A stretch of 64,000 nt of DNA from NCBI RefSeq assembly GCF_014197055.1, contig NZ_JACIEW010000009.1:1-64000 (forward strand), in the 5' to 3' direction. Below, one piece after another: positions 42,301 through 50,325 of this stretch (within the stretch, counting starts at the first letter, position 1; each line of letters opens with the position of its first letter). The notes under the pieces were generated by a model that ran no database searches, was not told the origin of the DNA, and saw only the letters and a list, made by a program, of their open reading frames with translations. Position numbers and translations under genes: made by a program. The stretch comes from Devosia subaequoris. GTDB taxonomy: Bacteria; Pseudomonadota; Alphaproteobacteria; Rhizobiales; Devosiaceae.

Positions 42301-44638
42301 ACCGCACCGGCTCACGGAGGTTTCGCCACCAATAGTCGGCATCCAGGCGGCTCTCTGGTTCCCCGGTCACCGTGGAGATGAACAACAAGTCGGGTGGTCG
42401 ACAAGCAATGTCGCCCAGTGCCGCGCGGAACCAGTCCTCCAGCGGGTCCAACAACCGCGAGTGCCACGCAGTATCGCTTTGGACCCGCCGCACGAAACAA
42501 TCCGGTCGTGTCTGCCTCAGATGCCGCTCCAGGGTGACGATATCCTCCTGTTCTCCGCTGAGCGTCACTACGCCGGCAGAGTTTATCGCGGCCAGGTCTA
42601 TGTTCAGCGCTTCTGGGATAAGGTCTTCAACAGTGCGGGGCGGCGCGCCCACTACCAACATCGCGCTATCGCGCCCAATGCGATCCCGTACTTGGCTTCG
42701 CACATGGATCAGCTTGGTCGCATCATCGAGCGTCAGGCCCCCGGCGGCCACCGCTGCAGCCACCTCGCCAAAGCTGTGTCCCATGACGAACTCCGGACGG
42801 ACGCCTTGCGCAGTCCAATATGCTGAGAGCCCCAGCTGAAGCCCGAACAGCGCAGGCATAGCGTATTGCGAACGGTGAAGTTGAGAAGCTTGCTCAGTCG
42901 CCAGCAGCGTCTCGCGTACCGACCAACCTGCCAGCGCTTGAAACCTCTGCTCGAACGCATGGAACGCGTCGCCGAATGCGGCGTCTTCGAGCAGCAGACG
43001 GCGGCCCATGGCCCACCATTGTCCGCCTTGCCCGCCATAGGTGAATGCCAGCCGAGGTTCGGCAAGGCTCCTAGTCGGCTCAGTTGTCCCAGTAGCTAGC
43101 TCGCGGAGGCGTGGGCCCAGCTCGTTTTCTGAATGGAGGACCAAGGTGCGCCGCCAAGGCTTGGGATCCCGGCTTCTGAGCGCGGCGACTTTGTCCTCGA
43201 ACCCTGCCGCGCTGGCATCGAGCGCTTGCGCGGTCCTTTCCGCAAGCCTGCTGAGCGCTGCCGGGGAACCGGCGGACAGTGGCACGGCCGTCGGAAGCCT
43301 AAGCTCCGGCGGGGCTGCTGCCCCGGCCTGTTGCAGTTCAACAGACTCGACCAGCACGCTGGCATTGGTCCCCCCAAATCCGAAGGAGTTGACCGCCACT
43401 AGAACCGGCTGTCCGCTCCGGCCAATCGGTACGACTTCGTTCGGAACCACCAGGTTGTGAGCGTCAAAGGCGATGTCGGGGTTGGGGTCCCGGAATCCGT
43501 GATTGGGTGGCACCTGGCGCCTTCTGGCCACGAGCATGGCTTTGATCAGCCCGGCGATGCCGGCGGCCGGCTCCAGATGGCCAATATTGGGCTTGACCGA
43601 GCCTACCGGCAACGAGGCCGTGCGACGCTCGCCCCCGAAAACCACACCGATTGCGCTGGCCTCGATTGGATCGCCGACCGGTGTGCCGGTGCCGTGCGCT
43701 TCTACATAGTCGACCGCTATCGGGTCGACTTCTGCGCGCCGGCAGAGAGTTTCCAGCATGGCGCGTTGTGCTGCCGGGTTTGGGGCGGTGAGGGTCGGCG
43801 TTCGCCCATCCTGATTGACCGCCGTGGCGCGAATGCGGGCGAGGATGCGATTCCCATCCGCCAGCGCGTCGGGCTCCCGCTTGAGAATGACCACGCCCAG
43901 GCCTTCGCCGCGGACATAACCGTTGGCGCGGGCATCGAAGGTGGCAATCTCGCCGGTCGGCGAGAGCATGCCTGCCTTTGAAAAGGCAACAAAACCACCG
44001 AAATCGGCCAGCACATGCACGCCCGCTACAATGGCAATGTCGCAATTCCCTCGCTCAAGGTTGAGGACTGCCTGGTCGAGGGCTACGAGCGAAGACGAAC
44101 AAGCAGTGTCGATGGAATAGCTAGGCCCGCTCAGGTTGAAGCGGTGCGATAATCTGTTGGCCACGATGCTCAGGGCTGCGCCGGTGCCGGTGAATGCATC
44201 GCCCTGGGTCCGACGATAGCGTTGCAGATTGGCGTATTCGGCGGCCGACACGCCGACGAAAACGCCCGTGCGAGCCAGTTGCAGGTCGGCGCGCGTGAGG
44301 GCGGCGTCCTCCATGGCTTCATAGGCGGCCATCAGCAGCAGGCGCTGCTGCGGGTCCATAGCCTCGGCCTCGCGCGGTGAAATCCCGAAGAATCCGTGAT
44401 CGAAGCCGGCAATGTCGCGGAGAAAGCCGCCCCACTTGCTGTAGGACAGTCCAGTGGCGGCCCTGTCCGGATCGAAAACCGCATTGGTCAGAAACCGGTC
44501 GGGCGGCAATTCAGTGATCGCCGAGCGCCCAGCGTGCAGCAACTCCCAGAAGGTCTCGGCATCGTCAATGCCACCAGGAAGTCGACAAGCCATTCCCAGA
44601 ATGGCGATGCCCGGTGGGGGTGAAGCGCGTTCACTCAT
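36335..44638 (-). CDS. Reducing type I polyketide synthase with C-terminal condensation-like domain
   Basis: The 2767-aa protein holds, in order: KS (Cys about 180 in DTACSSS; His in EAHGTGTPVGDP and NIGHLEPAAG), AT (Ser about 620 in GHSFGEVAAA), DH (His about 917 in HALGSSVVFP; D-x-x-x-Q as DGVLQ), ER (GTGGVGLAAIQIA, about 1520), KR (VTGGTGGFGAS, about 1716, with Lys, Ser, Tyr and Asn of the active site) and ACP (Ser about 2020 in LGFDSLSSIE). A condensation-domain-like region fills residues 2150-2760. Its HHxxxDG motif reads FELVADGWS, so both histidines are missing. One complete module suggests an iterative, fully reducing synthase. AT specificity cannot be assigned (AWHS). Confidence 0.95.
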   Translation of the reverse strand: MSERASPPPGIAILGMACRLPGGIDDAETFWELLHAGRSAITELPPDRFLTNAVFDPDRAATGLSYSKWGGFLRDIAGFDHGFFGISPREAEAMDPQQRLLLMAAYEAMEDAALTRADLQLARTGVFVGVSAAEYANLQRYRRTQGDAFTGTGAALSIVANRLSHRFNLSGPSYSIDTACSSSLVALDQAVLNLERGNCDIAIVAGVHVLADFGGFVAFSKAGMLSPTGEIATFDARANGYVRGEGLGVVILKREPDALADGNRILARIRATAVNQDGRTPTLTAPNPAAQRAMLETLCRRAEVDPIAVDYVEAHGTGTPVGDPIEASAIGVVFGGERRTASLPVGSVKPNIGHLEPAAGIAGLIKAMLVARRRQVPPNHGFRDPNPDIAFDAHNLVVPNEVVPIGRSGQPVLVAVNSFGFGGTNASVLVESVELQQAGAAAPPELRLPTAVPLSAGSPAALSRLAERTAQALDASAAGFEDKVAALRSRDPKPWRRTLVLHSENELGPRLRELATGTTEPTRSLAEPRLAFTYGGQGGQWWAMGRRLLLEDAAFGDAFHAFEQRFQALAGWSVRETLLATEQASQLHRSQYAMPALFGLQLGLSAYWTAQGVRPEFVMGHSFGEVAAAVAAGGLTLDDATKLIHVRSQVRDRIGRDSAMLVVGAPPRTVEDLIPEALNIDLAAINSAGVVTLSGEQEDIVTLERHLRQTRPDCFVRRVQSDTAWHSRLLDPLEDWFRAALGDIACRPPDLLFISTVTGEPESRLDADYWWRNLREPVRYAAGVHQALELGTNVLLEISPHRVLTGSNATIAAEVGKPIRAIASLQREKDDFECLARAAGGIWEAGLDLPGARPGPISANEVRLPNYSWDLTRHWRISEEAKALLLTAPSHTLLGRRERSPGYSWSNEISLAGNAMLADHALGSSVVFPAAGYLELMLAAGREALGEGTLELEKFAIVSALFMGPQDEVLISTRFDPSTGQIAVHTRLRQSSETWTLRATGHLRLTDINPRPVPASWERGTLLSAEEFYAEAGRLGFAYGAAFRTISELEIFESEVRARLVLPPNGASPMQGYLAHPALLDGVLQTGLAFAFADDPVEPRRLLLPTTIARVICHAALPPQLIVTAKSRATDDLGADFSVTDEDGNPLLSISGLGMREVPQLAHDQSTSGPHFVVENWIEQSDGAAQPAQPEFWLLTGPGLADHSQHAALDLVQIEDRLSQSPRIAEPHIVFVAAPSGPECDAVASAYENILALINLGKVLRYSARSARLTIVTRGARSPDGRGIDEAGLAASPLVGLARTLASELNNVRVRQIDLGPEDPLELFETVAAESQETEWALRGDRRWVPRLNRIEGQDLPVQTTLATPATDNFALTMTAPGSLSGLYHDSRDMPCPGRGEVLIETAAVGLNFRDVMAATGLLPQKAEARPAWQTLGLEFSGTVRQIAPGVVAVQPGDRVLCMGKLAMQAWSVRPAAEVVLIPDEMSFEQAASIGSAFATAHYGLEHVARIRRGDRVLIHLGTGGVGLAAIQIARARGAEIFATAGSATKRQFLRDMGVDHVLHSRSLAFADEIMALTGGEGVDIVLNALSGHAQAKSLSLLRPFGRFLEIGKRDVYDNRQIGLEALARNISLHVIDLAAMNEQRPELLPQVFSEVMEGFKSGRLNPLPITSYPAARAEEAFRLMAQARHIGKIVLDYQQGPVPVRQRLDQVDVRPDAVYLVTGGTGGFGASVAQWLAEKGAGRIILASRSGRLSEEARPVIDSLVARGRQIETMDLDVTDSVAVDALFAALHAEGAALGGVIHAAAVLGDAMLGQLTKDSVEAVLAPKIFGAWNLHAATRNYGFDPDIFCCFSSIAQTVGSVGQANYVAANAFLEGLARHRRTLGLRAQTIGWGPLQDVGMVARNKAMLSYLESVGFKPISNADALAALDLVLARNVSNLDYVDADWNAVARAAGEKGPPRVQALTRSEMTGGQPLLSELSQTPKGGWAPLVSRMLAREISLALKLDGSEIDAARPLVDLGFDSLSSIELKNRIEAQLGSAIPVGAFFGTPSIQSLTAQITALAEERLAQGPAQAGGENEAEGPGESDDADVRRHRAYWSAHAARWPCATPFANRQHPRLPSGPPIRFGPTEALRIDLDVTESGANQPTDTQWLEAFGRALAIQIDQENVLVAAIVADGVVPVVVNARDSTDSVRRQLETGRPHANFPISSLPRETSSGQSRAWPTQFAFYGSDVPLQMPRHDLAAAVSRSADGIAHLTFAFDSTALDTDFIRALFQSTLACLAIRWDGQVQWVCLDEGEPIRPMNAMDRGVVANGDDALLTPDAMRLLDLIDSDKASRQFRRAWTLSQAIRISPGVDPVRLQLAVSTLTERHENLRIRFEGMRGHRRPRLDPEGCAVATHDCRPTPPEDYMTVVRVLAGRALLPEGEHLFEAHLLQFDGFDVVVVKVFELVADGWSLALVCDQLIRAYLGFDLGPLPASLAEAKSLLAQWAGDNDATAAMEALPPLPWVNVGRPPDPSRPAGPWTLANSERLTVRLAPAQARSLRQSARALSTTENALLAAAYTKAIAAAGGVDDVLLHVVQPGRSVAALENYVGFVRRGAVLAARDLRHTPLAVTARTIADQFLTMPGAEPHDIHADKHRMDEVGLSAQAFPSRFGYARLLADRTLNDTLMGTLADHQDTIISAFSLEIEPLDLDLFGLQENQLQLRPLSRIDGIDLNFYFDRDVFTPQDVEAIAEGLVSQLLDLAQGPDEGSLLSPVRMLLDELTPE

Positions 44639-44655
44639 GCGGTCAAGGTCTTTCG

Positions 44656-44674
44656 GGCCGGTCGGGAGCCGGCC
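44656..44674. repeat. Inverted repeat in the PKS leader
   Basis: GGCCGG (44656-44661) and CCGGCC (44669-44674) can form a hairpin with a seven-base loop, 18 bases before the PKS ATG. It could affect translation or act as a transcript end for the upstream gene; no T run follows, so a terminator is not clear. Confidence 0.35.
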
Positions 44675-44763
44675 TAGGAACGGAAAGATGGGCCCGTCAC
44701 GCGGTCGAGGGCCGGCGACGGGCTCGGTGCAGAGCGGCGGGCAGTGGCGCCCCTCTGCTTCAA

Positions 44764-45516
44764 TCAGAAGCGGGCCTTGAGGCCGACCGCGAGGACATGG
44801 CCCAGTACGCTGGCATTGACATTGCGGTTCCCCACGCCACCAGCCCCGGTGAACGTCAGGTTGGCGCGCGAACCGACCAGTAGCGTGTAGTCTGCCGTGA
44901 GTTCTACGTTGTCCGACAAGGCATACTGGAAGCCGGCGCCGACGCGCCCGGCGAAAACAGTGCTGCTACCGGTGATCGTACCGTTGATGGCAAAGCCGAG
45001 CGCGCCCGGGTCGTTGTAAGTGAGGTTGGAATTGATGTTGGCGGCGCCGAGGCCGGCGCTCAGATAAGGCACGAAGTCCCCGAACTGGGAGAATTCATAA
45101 TAGCCCATTGCCATCACGGAGACGGTGGTCACGCTGCCTGTCAGGGTCCCCGTAGTCTGGCCGGCGACGCCAGCAAATGCACCGGTGAACGAATCGCCGG
45201 CATTGTTGGCCACGGCGAGTTCGGCCTCGGCGCGGAAGTTCGGCGAAAGATACTTGCCGACGGCTACAGCCCCCGCGATGCCGGCCTTGAAGCGGGCGTC
45301 GCCGTTCAGGTCCGGGAGGCCGCCAGCGGTGGCTGTCATGTTGATCGTGCCCGGCAGTGCCACACCGATCTTGGCAGATGCGTACCAGTTCAGCGTGGCA
45401 GCATCGTCGGCCATGTAGATGGCATCGACCTGGGGCAGCGCCTGATCGGCTGCACAAGCCGCGCTAACCACCAATAGGGAAACCGCCAAAGCGGCAGCCA
45501 TTCCTTTGAAATGCAT
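44764..45516 (-). CDS. Outer-membrane beta-barrel protein
   Basis: The 250-aa protein begins with a signal peptide (MHFKGMAAALAVSLLVVSAA, cut after CAA). The mature chain is a run of amphipathic strands (KIGVALPGTINMTATAGG, SVTTVSVMAMGYYEFSQFG, FVPYLSAGLGAANI) ending in the phenylalanine expected of a barrel (LKARF). It resembles the OmpW/OMP_b-brl group. It lies upstream of the PKS on the same strand, 125 bases away. It may help export, or be unrelated. GGAGATACTATT precedes the ATG at 45516. Confidence 0.8.
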   Translation of the reverse strand: MHFKGMAAALAVSLLVVSAACAADQALPQVDAIYMADDAATLNWYASAKIGVALPGTINMTATAGGLPDLNGDARFKAGIAGAVAVGKYLSPNFRAEAELAVANNAGDSFTGAFAGVAGQTTGTLTGSVTTVSVMAMGYYEFSQFGDFVPYLSAGLGAANINSNLTYNDPGALGFAINGTITGSSTVFAGRVGAGFQYALSDNVELTADYTLLVGSRANLTFTGAGGVGNRNVNASVLGHVLAVGLKARF

Positions 45517-45879
45517 AATAGTATCTCCAGCACGCAGTGCCCTCGGACCCGCGCTTTGTGTTGCCCTCCCCGCTGGTCCGGAAATCGGTCGCGGGCTGTC
45601 TTTTTGCCGGCGCCAGATTCCGCATGCGCGCCGGATTGCCTCCCATCGAAGTCGGCGTCGGCGCAATTGGCGTGATGCATCGATTGGACGACCCTGAACT
45701 CCTTCGGGTGAGCGGGAATTCAGCACCTTTATCTCAAAGACACAATTAAAAAGATCACTGAGCTTTTAAAAGGTCGGCGATTGTGACCAGATTGCAGCGG
45801 TGCAAGGCCACAAACCGTTTGGCGCTCTGCCAAGGCATAGGGTACTGCCGTACTTCGCAGCGAGGAGGGCGCCGCGTTC
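45517..45879. other. Divergent intergenic region between OMP and kinase genes
   Basis: No gene is seen. An AT-rich patch near 45735-45780 (ACAATTAAAAAGATCACTGAG, then TTTTAAAAGG) is the best place for the two divergent promoters. The GAGGAGG before the kinase ATG at 45880 is a good ribosome-binding site. Confidence 0.4.
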
Positions 45880-48180
45880 ATGGCCGACAGATTTTACTGG
45901 ATTCACGAATCGCAGCGGCTCAGCAAAGGGGGCCTGCGGCTGATCTGGCTGATGCTGATGGCCTGCCTTGCCATCATCTTCATCTTGGCGGTTCGCGACG
46001 ATATCGTATCGCTATCTGGCAGGCCCGCCGCAGAACGGGACGAAATCGCGCTGGCGGGACGCATCATGTCGGCGGTGGATCCGGACGGTTCGCTCAGGCT
46101 CCAGGACATACTGGAACAGGGCGACAGCTTCTTCGGTGACATTGCCAACCGCGGCGTGTCTCCAGCGCCGACGGCTGCATTCTGGCTCCGCATCGAAGTG
46201 CCCCGACTCGACCCGGGCGAGTACGGGATTTCCCTGGAGCTGACGCGGGCGCGGGACACCGATCTTTTCATACCTCGGGACGACGGCCACCGGCAGATGC
46301 AATGGCGGCGCGGTGATTGGTCTAGCCTCACGCGCTATCCGATCTTTGCCCTTGAGGGTGAAGATATCGCCGGCAAGACACTCTACTTGCGCACCGTCAC
46401 CGGCTCCTCGATGCGTGCAATGCTGCACCTGCGCCCCCTCCAGGTGCTGATAGGCGACTACAGCTTGGAATCAGTCACGCTGGGCATCCTTTCCGGCGTA
46501 TTGCTGGGTCTGGCCGTCTATATCGGGGTCATGGCCGTGACTTTGCGGGACCGTTTGTTCGGATCGCTGGTTGGTGTCATCGTCGCTTTCACCTGCTACA
46601 TGCTCGCCGACAGGGGCATCCTCGATACGCACATCTTGCCGGGCGCAGAGACAGTTGCCCGTCTTGTCTCCCTCAGTGCAACCATCCTCATCTATGCAGC
46701 GCTTCTGACGTTTACCCGCTACTGGCTCGACGTCCGGTCCTGGTCCAAGGGGCTAGATCGCGCTCTCAACATTGCTGCCATTGCCTTCGGGCTGCTAGCC
46801 GCCGAGACAGCCCGCGAAACACTGGTAGGTGAGCAATTCGTGCGCCTATTCTCGGCTTTCGCAGGGATGCTGGCGCTAGTGATATGCTTGGCGGTCGCAG
46901 TGGTTGCACTCTGGCGAACGCGCACCCGGGCGATTCTATTCCTGCTGGGCTGGTCACCGGCCATAGCCACGGCGTTCCTGCGGCTGGCGCTGGACCTGTT
47001 CCCCGGCATTGGTGCCTCGGTACTGTTCGCCAACGCACTCTATGTCGGCGCCACCGCTTCGCTGCTCTGTTATGGCGTGCTGGTCTCAGACAGCCTGCAG
47101 CATCGCGAGCGCCGCCTGCGCCAGCGAGCCGAGCTCATGGAGACGCGCTTCCGCAACTTTGCCGACAGCGCCGCAGATAGCTTTTGGGAAACTACGGCCC
47201 AGGGAGACATCACCTACCTCGAAGGTCCACAATTTGCCGACCTGTCCCTCGAGGTTGGACAGCCTCTCGTGCCGTCACTGGCCGCGGTCGCGCGCCACAG
47301 TGACTCGGCGTTGGCCCACATTCGACGCTGCCTCGAAGAGGGGGAACCCTTCCGGGATGTTGCACTCGCCGTGCTTGACCATGACGGCAAGAGCCGGGAG
47401 GTTCTGATCAGCGGCACTTTTGCACGCGACTCGCGCGGGCGGGTATCGGGCTTTGCCGGTACTCTGGTTGACGCGACTGAGCGGGATGCGCATCTGCAAC
47501 AGTCGACACGTCGCGAGAAAATGGCCGCCCTCGGACAGCTAGCAGCCTATGTCGCCCACGAGATCAATAACCTCCTGCACCCCATCATGAGTTTCTCGCG
47601 ACAGGCCAGGCGCCGCGCCCAGGACGACCATGAGACCGTACGGCTCATGGACACGGTCATCGAACTGTCCCAAGACATGCGCGACATTGTGGCATCCCTG
47701 CGCTCTACAACGGCGGTCGAACATCAGGACACCACCCGCCTGCCGATCAGCACCGCCTTGCGCCGGAGCCTTGACACCGTGCGGCCGATCCTGCCGCCGC
47801 GCATTGCGCTCAAAGCAGATATTGCTGAGCTGGAATGCCCAGAAATTCATGCGGGAGAGATGCTGCAGGTCATGACCAACCTGGTGGCCAATGCCATGCG
47901 CGCCATAGACAATGAGGGTGTCATCGAGGTCATCCTGGAGGGAGGGGCGACCCCCCGTTTGGTTGTGCGCGACAACGGTTCAGGCATGTCCGACGATGTC
48001 GCGTCGCGCGCCTTTGAGCCGTTCTTCACCACGCGCCCGCAGAGCGGCGGCACGGGGCTGGGCCTTTCCGTCGTGGCCGGGCTGCTGAAAAGTTGGGGCG
48101 CGACGGCCCGCATTGAATCCGTGTCCGGCCAGGGCACGTCCGTGGTCATCGCGTTCGCCCAAGGAGGCGCCGGCTCATGA
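45880..48180 (+). CDS. 7TM-DISM membrane histidine kinase
   Basis: The 766-aa protein has an N-terminal membrane anchor, an extracytoplasmic DISMED2-like domain (about residues 60-190), seven membrane helices (about 195-400), a PAS-like region (about 420-545) and a C-terminal kinase. The phospho-His is in YVAHEINNLLHPI (about 559). The ATP-binding part has N box NLVANAMRAI, G1 DNGSGMSDDV, F box FEPFFTTRP and G2 GTGLGLSVV. It senses an unknown extracellular signal, perhaps a ligand of the periplasmic domain. Its stop overlaps the response-regulator ATG as ATGA. Confidence 0.94.
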   Translation: MADRFYWIHESQRLSKGGLRLIWLMLMACLAIIFILAVRDDIVSLSGRPAAERDEIALAGRIMSAVDPDGSLRLQDILEQGDSFFGDIANRGVSPAPTAAFWLRIEVPRLDPGEYGISLELTRARDTDLFIPRDDGHRQMQWRRGDWSSLTRYPIFALEGEDIAGKTLYLRTVTGSSMRAMLHLRPLQVLIGDYSLESVTLGILSGVLLGLAVYIGVMAVTLRDRLFGSLVGVIVAFTCYMLADRGILDTHILPGAETVARLVSLSATILIYAALLTFTRYWLDVRSWSKGLDRALNIAAIAFGLLAAETARETLVGEQFVRLFSAFAGMLALVICLAVAVVALWRTRTRAILFLLGWSPAIATAFLRLALDLFPGIGASVLFANALYVGATASLLCYGVLVSDSLQHRERRLRQRAELMETRFRNFADSAADSFWETTAQGDITYLEGPQFADLSLEVGQPLVPSLAAVARHSDSALAHIRRCLEEGEPFRDVALAVLDHDGKSREVLISGTFARDSRGRVSGFAGTLVDATERDAHLQQSTRREKMAALGQLAAYVAHEINNLLHPIMSFSRQARRRAQDDHETVRLMDTVIELSQDMRDIVASLRSTTAVEHQDTTRLPISTALRRSLDTVRPILPPRIALKADIAELECPEIHAGEMLQVMTNLVANAMRAIDNEGVIEVILEGGATPRLVVRDNGSGMSDDVASRAFEPFFTTRPQSGGTGLGLSVVAGLLKSWGATARIESVSGQGTSVVIAFAQGGAGS

Positions 48181-48548
48181 AACATTCGCCCCGGGTCCTC
48201 GTGTGCGACGATTTTGCACCCCTGCTGGAATCTGTTGCCGGCAGCCTTCGGCAGGCCGGTTTCGAAGTCGACACTACAGCAACCGGAATTGACTCCCTCG
48301 CTCGGCTCCGGAGCGCGCCATACGACGTGCTGGTAACTGACATCTGGATGCCCGGCATGGACGGGCTCTCGCTCATGAAGCTGCTGACAACCGAGTTTCC
48401 CCACTTGCGAGTGTTCGCGATGACGGGCGGTGGGCCGGACTTCACGGTCGAGACTGCCGTTTCACTAGCCGAGGTCTGGGGTGCTGAGCGCGTCTTCGTC
48501 AAGCCTTTCGACGAGGAGCAATTGGTTCAGGCTATTCTGAATCGCTAA
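48177..48548 (+). CDS. Single-domain response regulator (receiver only)
   Basis: The 123-aa protein is one receiver domain: CDDFAPLLE, phospho-Asp in VLVTDIWMPGMDG (about residue 59), Thr in AMTGGG and Lys in FVKPFD. No output domain follows, so it signals through a protein partner or acts as a phosphate sink. It is coupled to the kinase above by an ATGA overlap. Its 3' end overlaps the convergent MarR gene by 17 bases. Confidence 0.92.
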   Translation: MKHSPRVLVCDDFAPLLESVAGSLRQAGFEVDTTATGIDSLARLRSAPYDVLVTDIWMPGMDGLSLMKLLTTEFPHLRVFAMTGGGPDFTVETAVSLAEVWGAERVFVKPFDEEQLVQAILNR

Positions 48549-49017
48549 CTGCGCCGCCCGGGCCGCCATCTTCAGGCTGTCGCTTCTGCGATTGCAAGCG
48601 GACCAGCATGCGTTCAAGCGCCTCTGCAAGTGCGCGTTTTTGGACTCCCTCAAGGCTTGCTAGTGCCTCAACCACGATGTTCAGGGGATCGGACAGCAGC
48701 AGTTCGCGCCCTTTGTCGGTGACATCGACGCGCCGGATACGGCCACGTCCAAGCGATCCTGCGTCCTCGAGCAGTCCCTTGGTTATCAGCGTTCGCACCG
48801 TCCGGGTAGTCGGGCCGGGCTCGATCCCTTGATAACGCGCCAGGGATATGGCGCTACGGTGCGGGGGGTCCGCCTTGGCAAAATAGCGCAAGGCGCTCCA
48901 TTGCGCCGGATAGAGGTCAGCGGCGTGGTTGCTGGAGTGGATGTGCCGTGTCACCTGATCGAGCAGACCGGCCAGGGCTGCGTCGGCTTTCGATGGATGG
49001 GAAGTGCCAGACGTCAA
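48532..49017 (-). CDS. MarR-family transcriptional regulator
   Basis: The protein has a MarR winged helix: DLYPAQWSALRYFAKADPPH, LARYQGIEPGPTTRTVRTL, TKGLLEDAGSLGRGRIRRVD and VTDKGRELLL (the wing). TTG at 49017 has GGGAGGG five bases upstream, so it is my start (161 aa); an in-frame ATG at 49071 has no such signal. The tail is Pro/Gly/Glu-rich. It binds DNA as a dimer. It faces the histidine-kinase/response-regulator pair, and its target is unknown. Confidence 0.85.
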   Translation of the reverse strand: MTSGTSHPSKADAALAGLLDQVTRHIHSSNHAADLYPAQWSALRYFAKADPPHRSAISLARYQGIEPGPTTRTVRTLITKGLLEDAGSLGRGRIRRVDVTDKGRELLLSDPLNIVVEALASLEGVQKRALAEALERMLVRLQSQKRQPEDGGPGGAVSDSE

Positions 49018-49204
49018 ATGGACCCTCCCAGGGTGATACGACGCCACCCGGCGCAGCGCCAGATATGGCATACGGGCCGGCGAAAGCAAGTCGGCGATCT
49101 GGTTCTGCTGGCAGTCGAGCTCTGGGCACCGGCGGCCAACGAACACCGTCTCGCTCTCTAGTCGCCACAGCGATTTACTCCGTACAAGCAGTCCCGCTCG
49201 TGGC

Positions 49205-49453
49205 TCAGTCGGCGTCCGGCCAGTCAGACATGTCCTTTTCGCCATATTTTGCGCTTTCGTACGCTTTGCGTAAGCGCGGTATGAGCGCTGCATCGACAAC
49301 TACCTGCTTGTTGGCGTTCTGAAAGGTTCCGTCAGGCATGCGACGGTAGTTTTTCTCTTCATACTTGAAGGGCCAGGGCATGGTCCGACGCAGGTATAAC
49401 GCACCGCCAAGAATTGCGGCGCCGCCGACTATCAATCCCATTTCCAGCATCAT
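49205..49453 (-). CDS. Small membrane protein
   Basis: The protein begins with an N-terminal membrane helix (MGLIVGGAAILGGALYLRR) and has a hydrophilic C-terminal part (YEEKNYRRMPDGTFQNANKQ). GGAGGGG precedes two tandem ATGs at 49453 and 49450, either of which may start the protein. It resembles short one-helix proteins of unknown role. Confidence 0.55.
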   Translation of the reverse strand: MMLEMGLIVGGAAILGGALYLRRTMPWPFKYEEKNYRRMPDGTFQNANKQVVVDAALIPRLRKAYESAKYGEKDMSDWPDAD

Positions 49454-49646
49454 AATCCCCTCCAATGCATCGCTAGAATGAGTTCCTCAAAGCCTTCTCG
49501 GTTCCACGCCGGACGCCGACCTGGTCCTCAGTGGTCCTGCAGCGAAGGGACCGCTCTTCTGAGATTTGTTTTTGCGTCTGATAGGTTGCCCGCCGGTCAA
49601 ACCTGCGCCTCAAAGCCCATCTGCTGCTTTCCCCGGCGGGCGTGGT

Positions 49647-50303
49647 CTATTGGCCGAGACCTGCACAAGTGTCCCAGTCGTATTTGAGATCTTCGCCCGA
49701 ATTGAACTTTGCTCCTACGGACTCTCCGTAGAGTTGCCCCACCTGATGGCGTGCCGTTTTGTTGTATCCAGCCCCAATCATCAGGTCATCCCCGAGACCT
49801 GCGAGCCGTGTGCCCAAGGCTTCGAGCTCCGCCGCAATTTTTGTTTCGCCTTCATTTTGCTTGACGCGTGCGGCGGCAAGGAAGCCTGCGCCGCAGGTCA
49901 TGTAGATGTCGATCTCAGCATCGAGCGCTGCTGCTTCAGCGACGGCATCGGCTTCGGCCACAAGGTCGATACAGTCATCGGGATCGAATCCCAACTCTAG
50001 GTCCTTTTGCAGAATCTCGTCCATTTCCCGAGTATAACGCTCGCCGATTTCTTCCCGCTCCACGGTGGAAATTCCCTGTTGTGCGAGAATCGTATCGGCA
50101 TGGTTCAGAAGAGAATCCGACATACGCTTAAACGCCGCACTCTCTTCGGCCGTATTGTTCATTTCCGGCATGTCCGCGATGAGAAGATATCCGACCCCGC
50201 ACCGCAATCTAAGATCGTTGGTCTGATCGATTTCCGAGCCTAGCACTGGATGGAGTGACAGCAACATCGCGACCATAACTAGTGTTACAGGGGTCGTGCG
50301 CAT
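49647..50303 (-). CDS. Secreted protein with two Cys repeats
   Basis: The 218-aa protein has a signal peptide (MRTTPVTLVMVAMLLSLHPV, cleavage near VLGS). The mature part repeats one pattern: a C-G-x-G-[YF]-L opening (CGVGYLL and CGAGFLA), a helical stretch, then an [FY]-x-x-D-x-C close (FDPDDC and YDWDTC). Each repeat has two cysteines, so two similar disulfide-stabilised units are likely. It is secreted or periplasmic. No family is recognised. It ends the pair begun by the Sel1 gene on the same strand, 22 bases away. Confidence 0.7.
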   Translation of the reverse strand: MRTTPVTLVMVAMLLSLHPVLGSEIDQTNDLRLRCGVGYLLIADMPEMNNTAEESAAFKRMSDSLLNHADTILAQQGISTVEREEIGERYTREMDEILQKDLELGFDPDDCIDLVAEADAVAEAAALDAEIDIYMTCGAGFLAAARVKQNEGETKIAAELEALGTRLAGLGDDLMIGAGYNKTARHQVGQLYGESVGAKFNSGEDLKYDWDTCAGLGQ

Positions 50304-50325
50304 GTAATTATCCTTAAGCTTGTGT

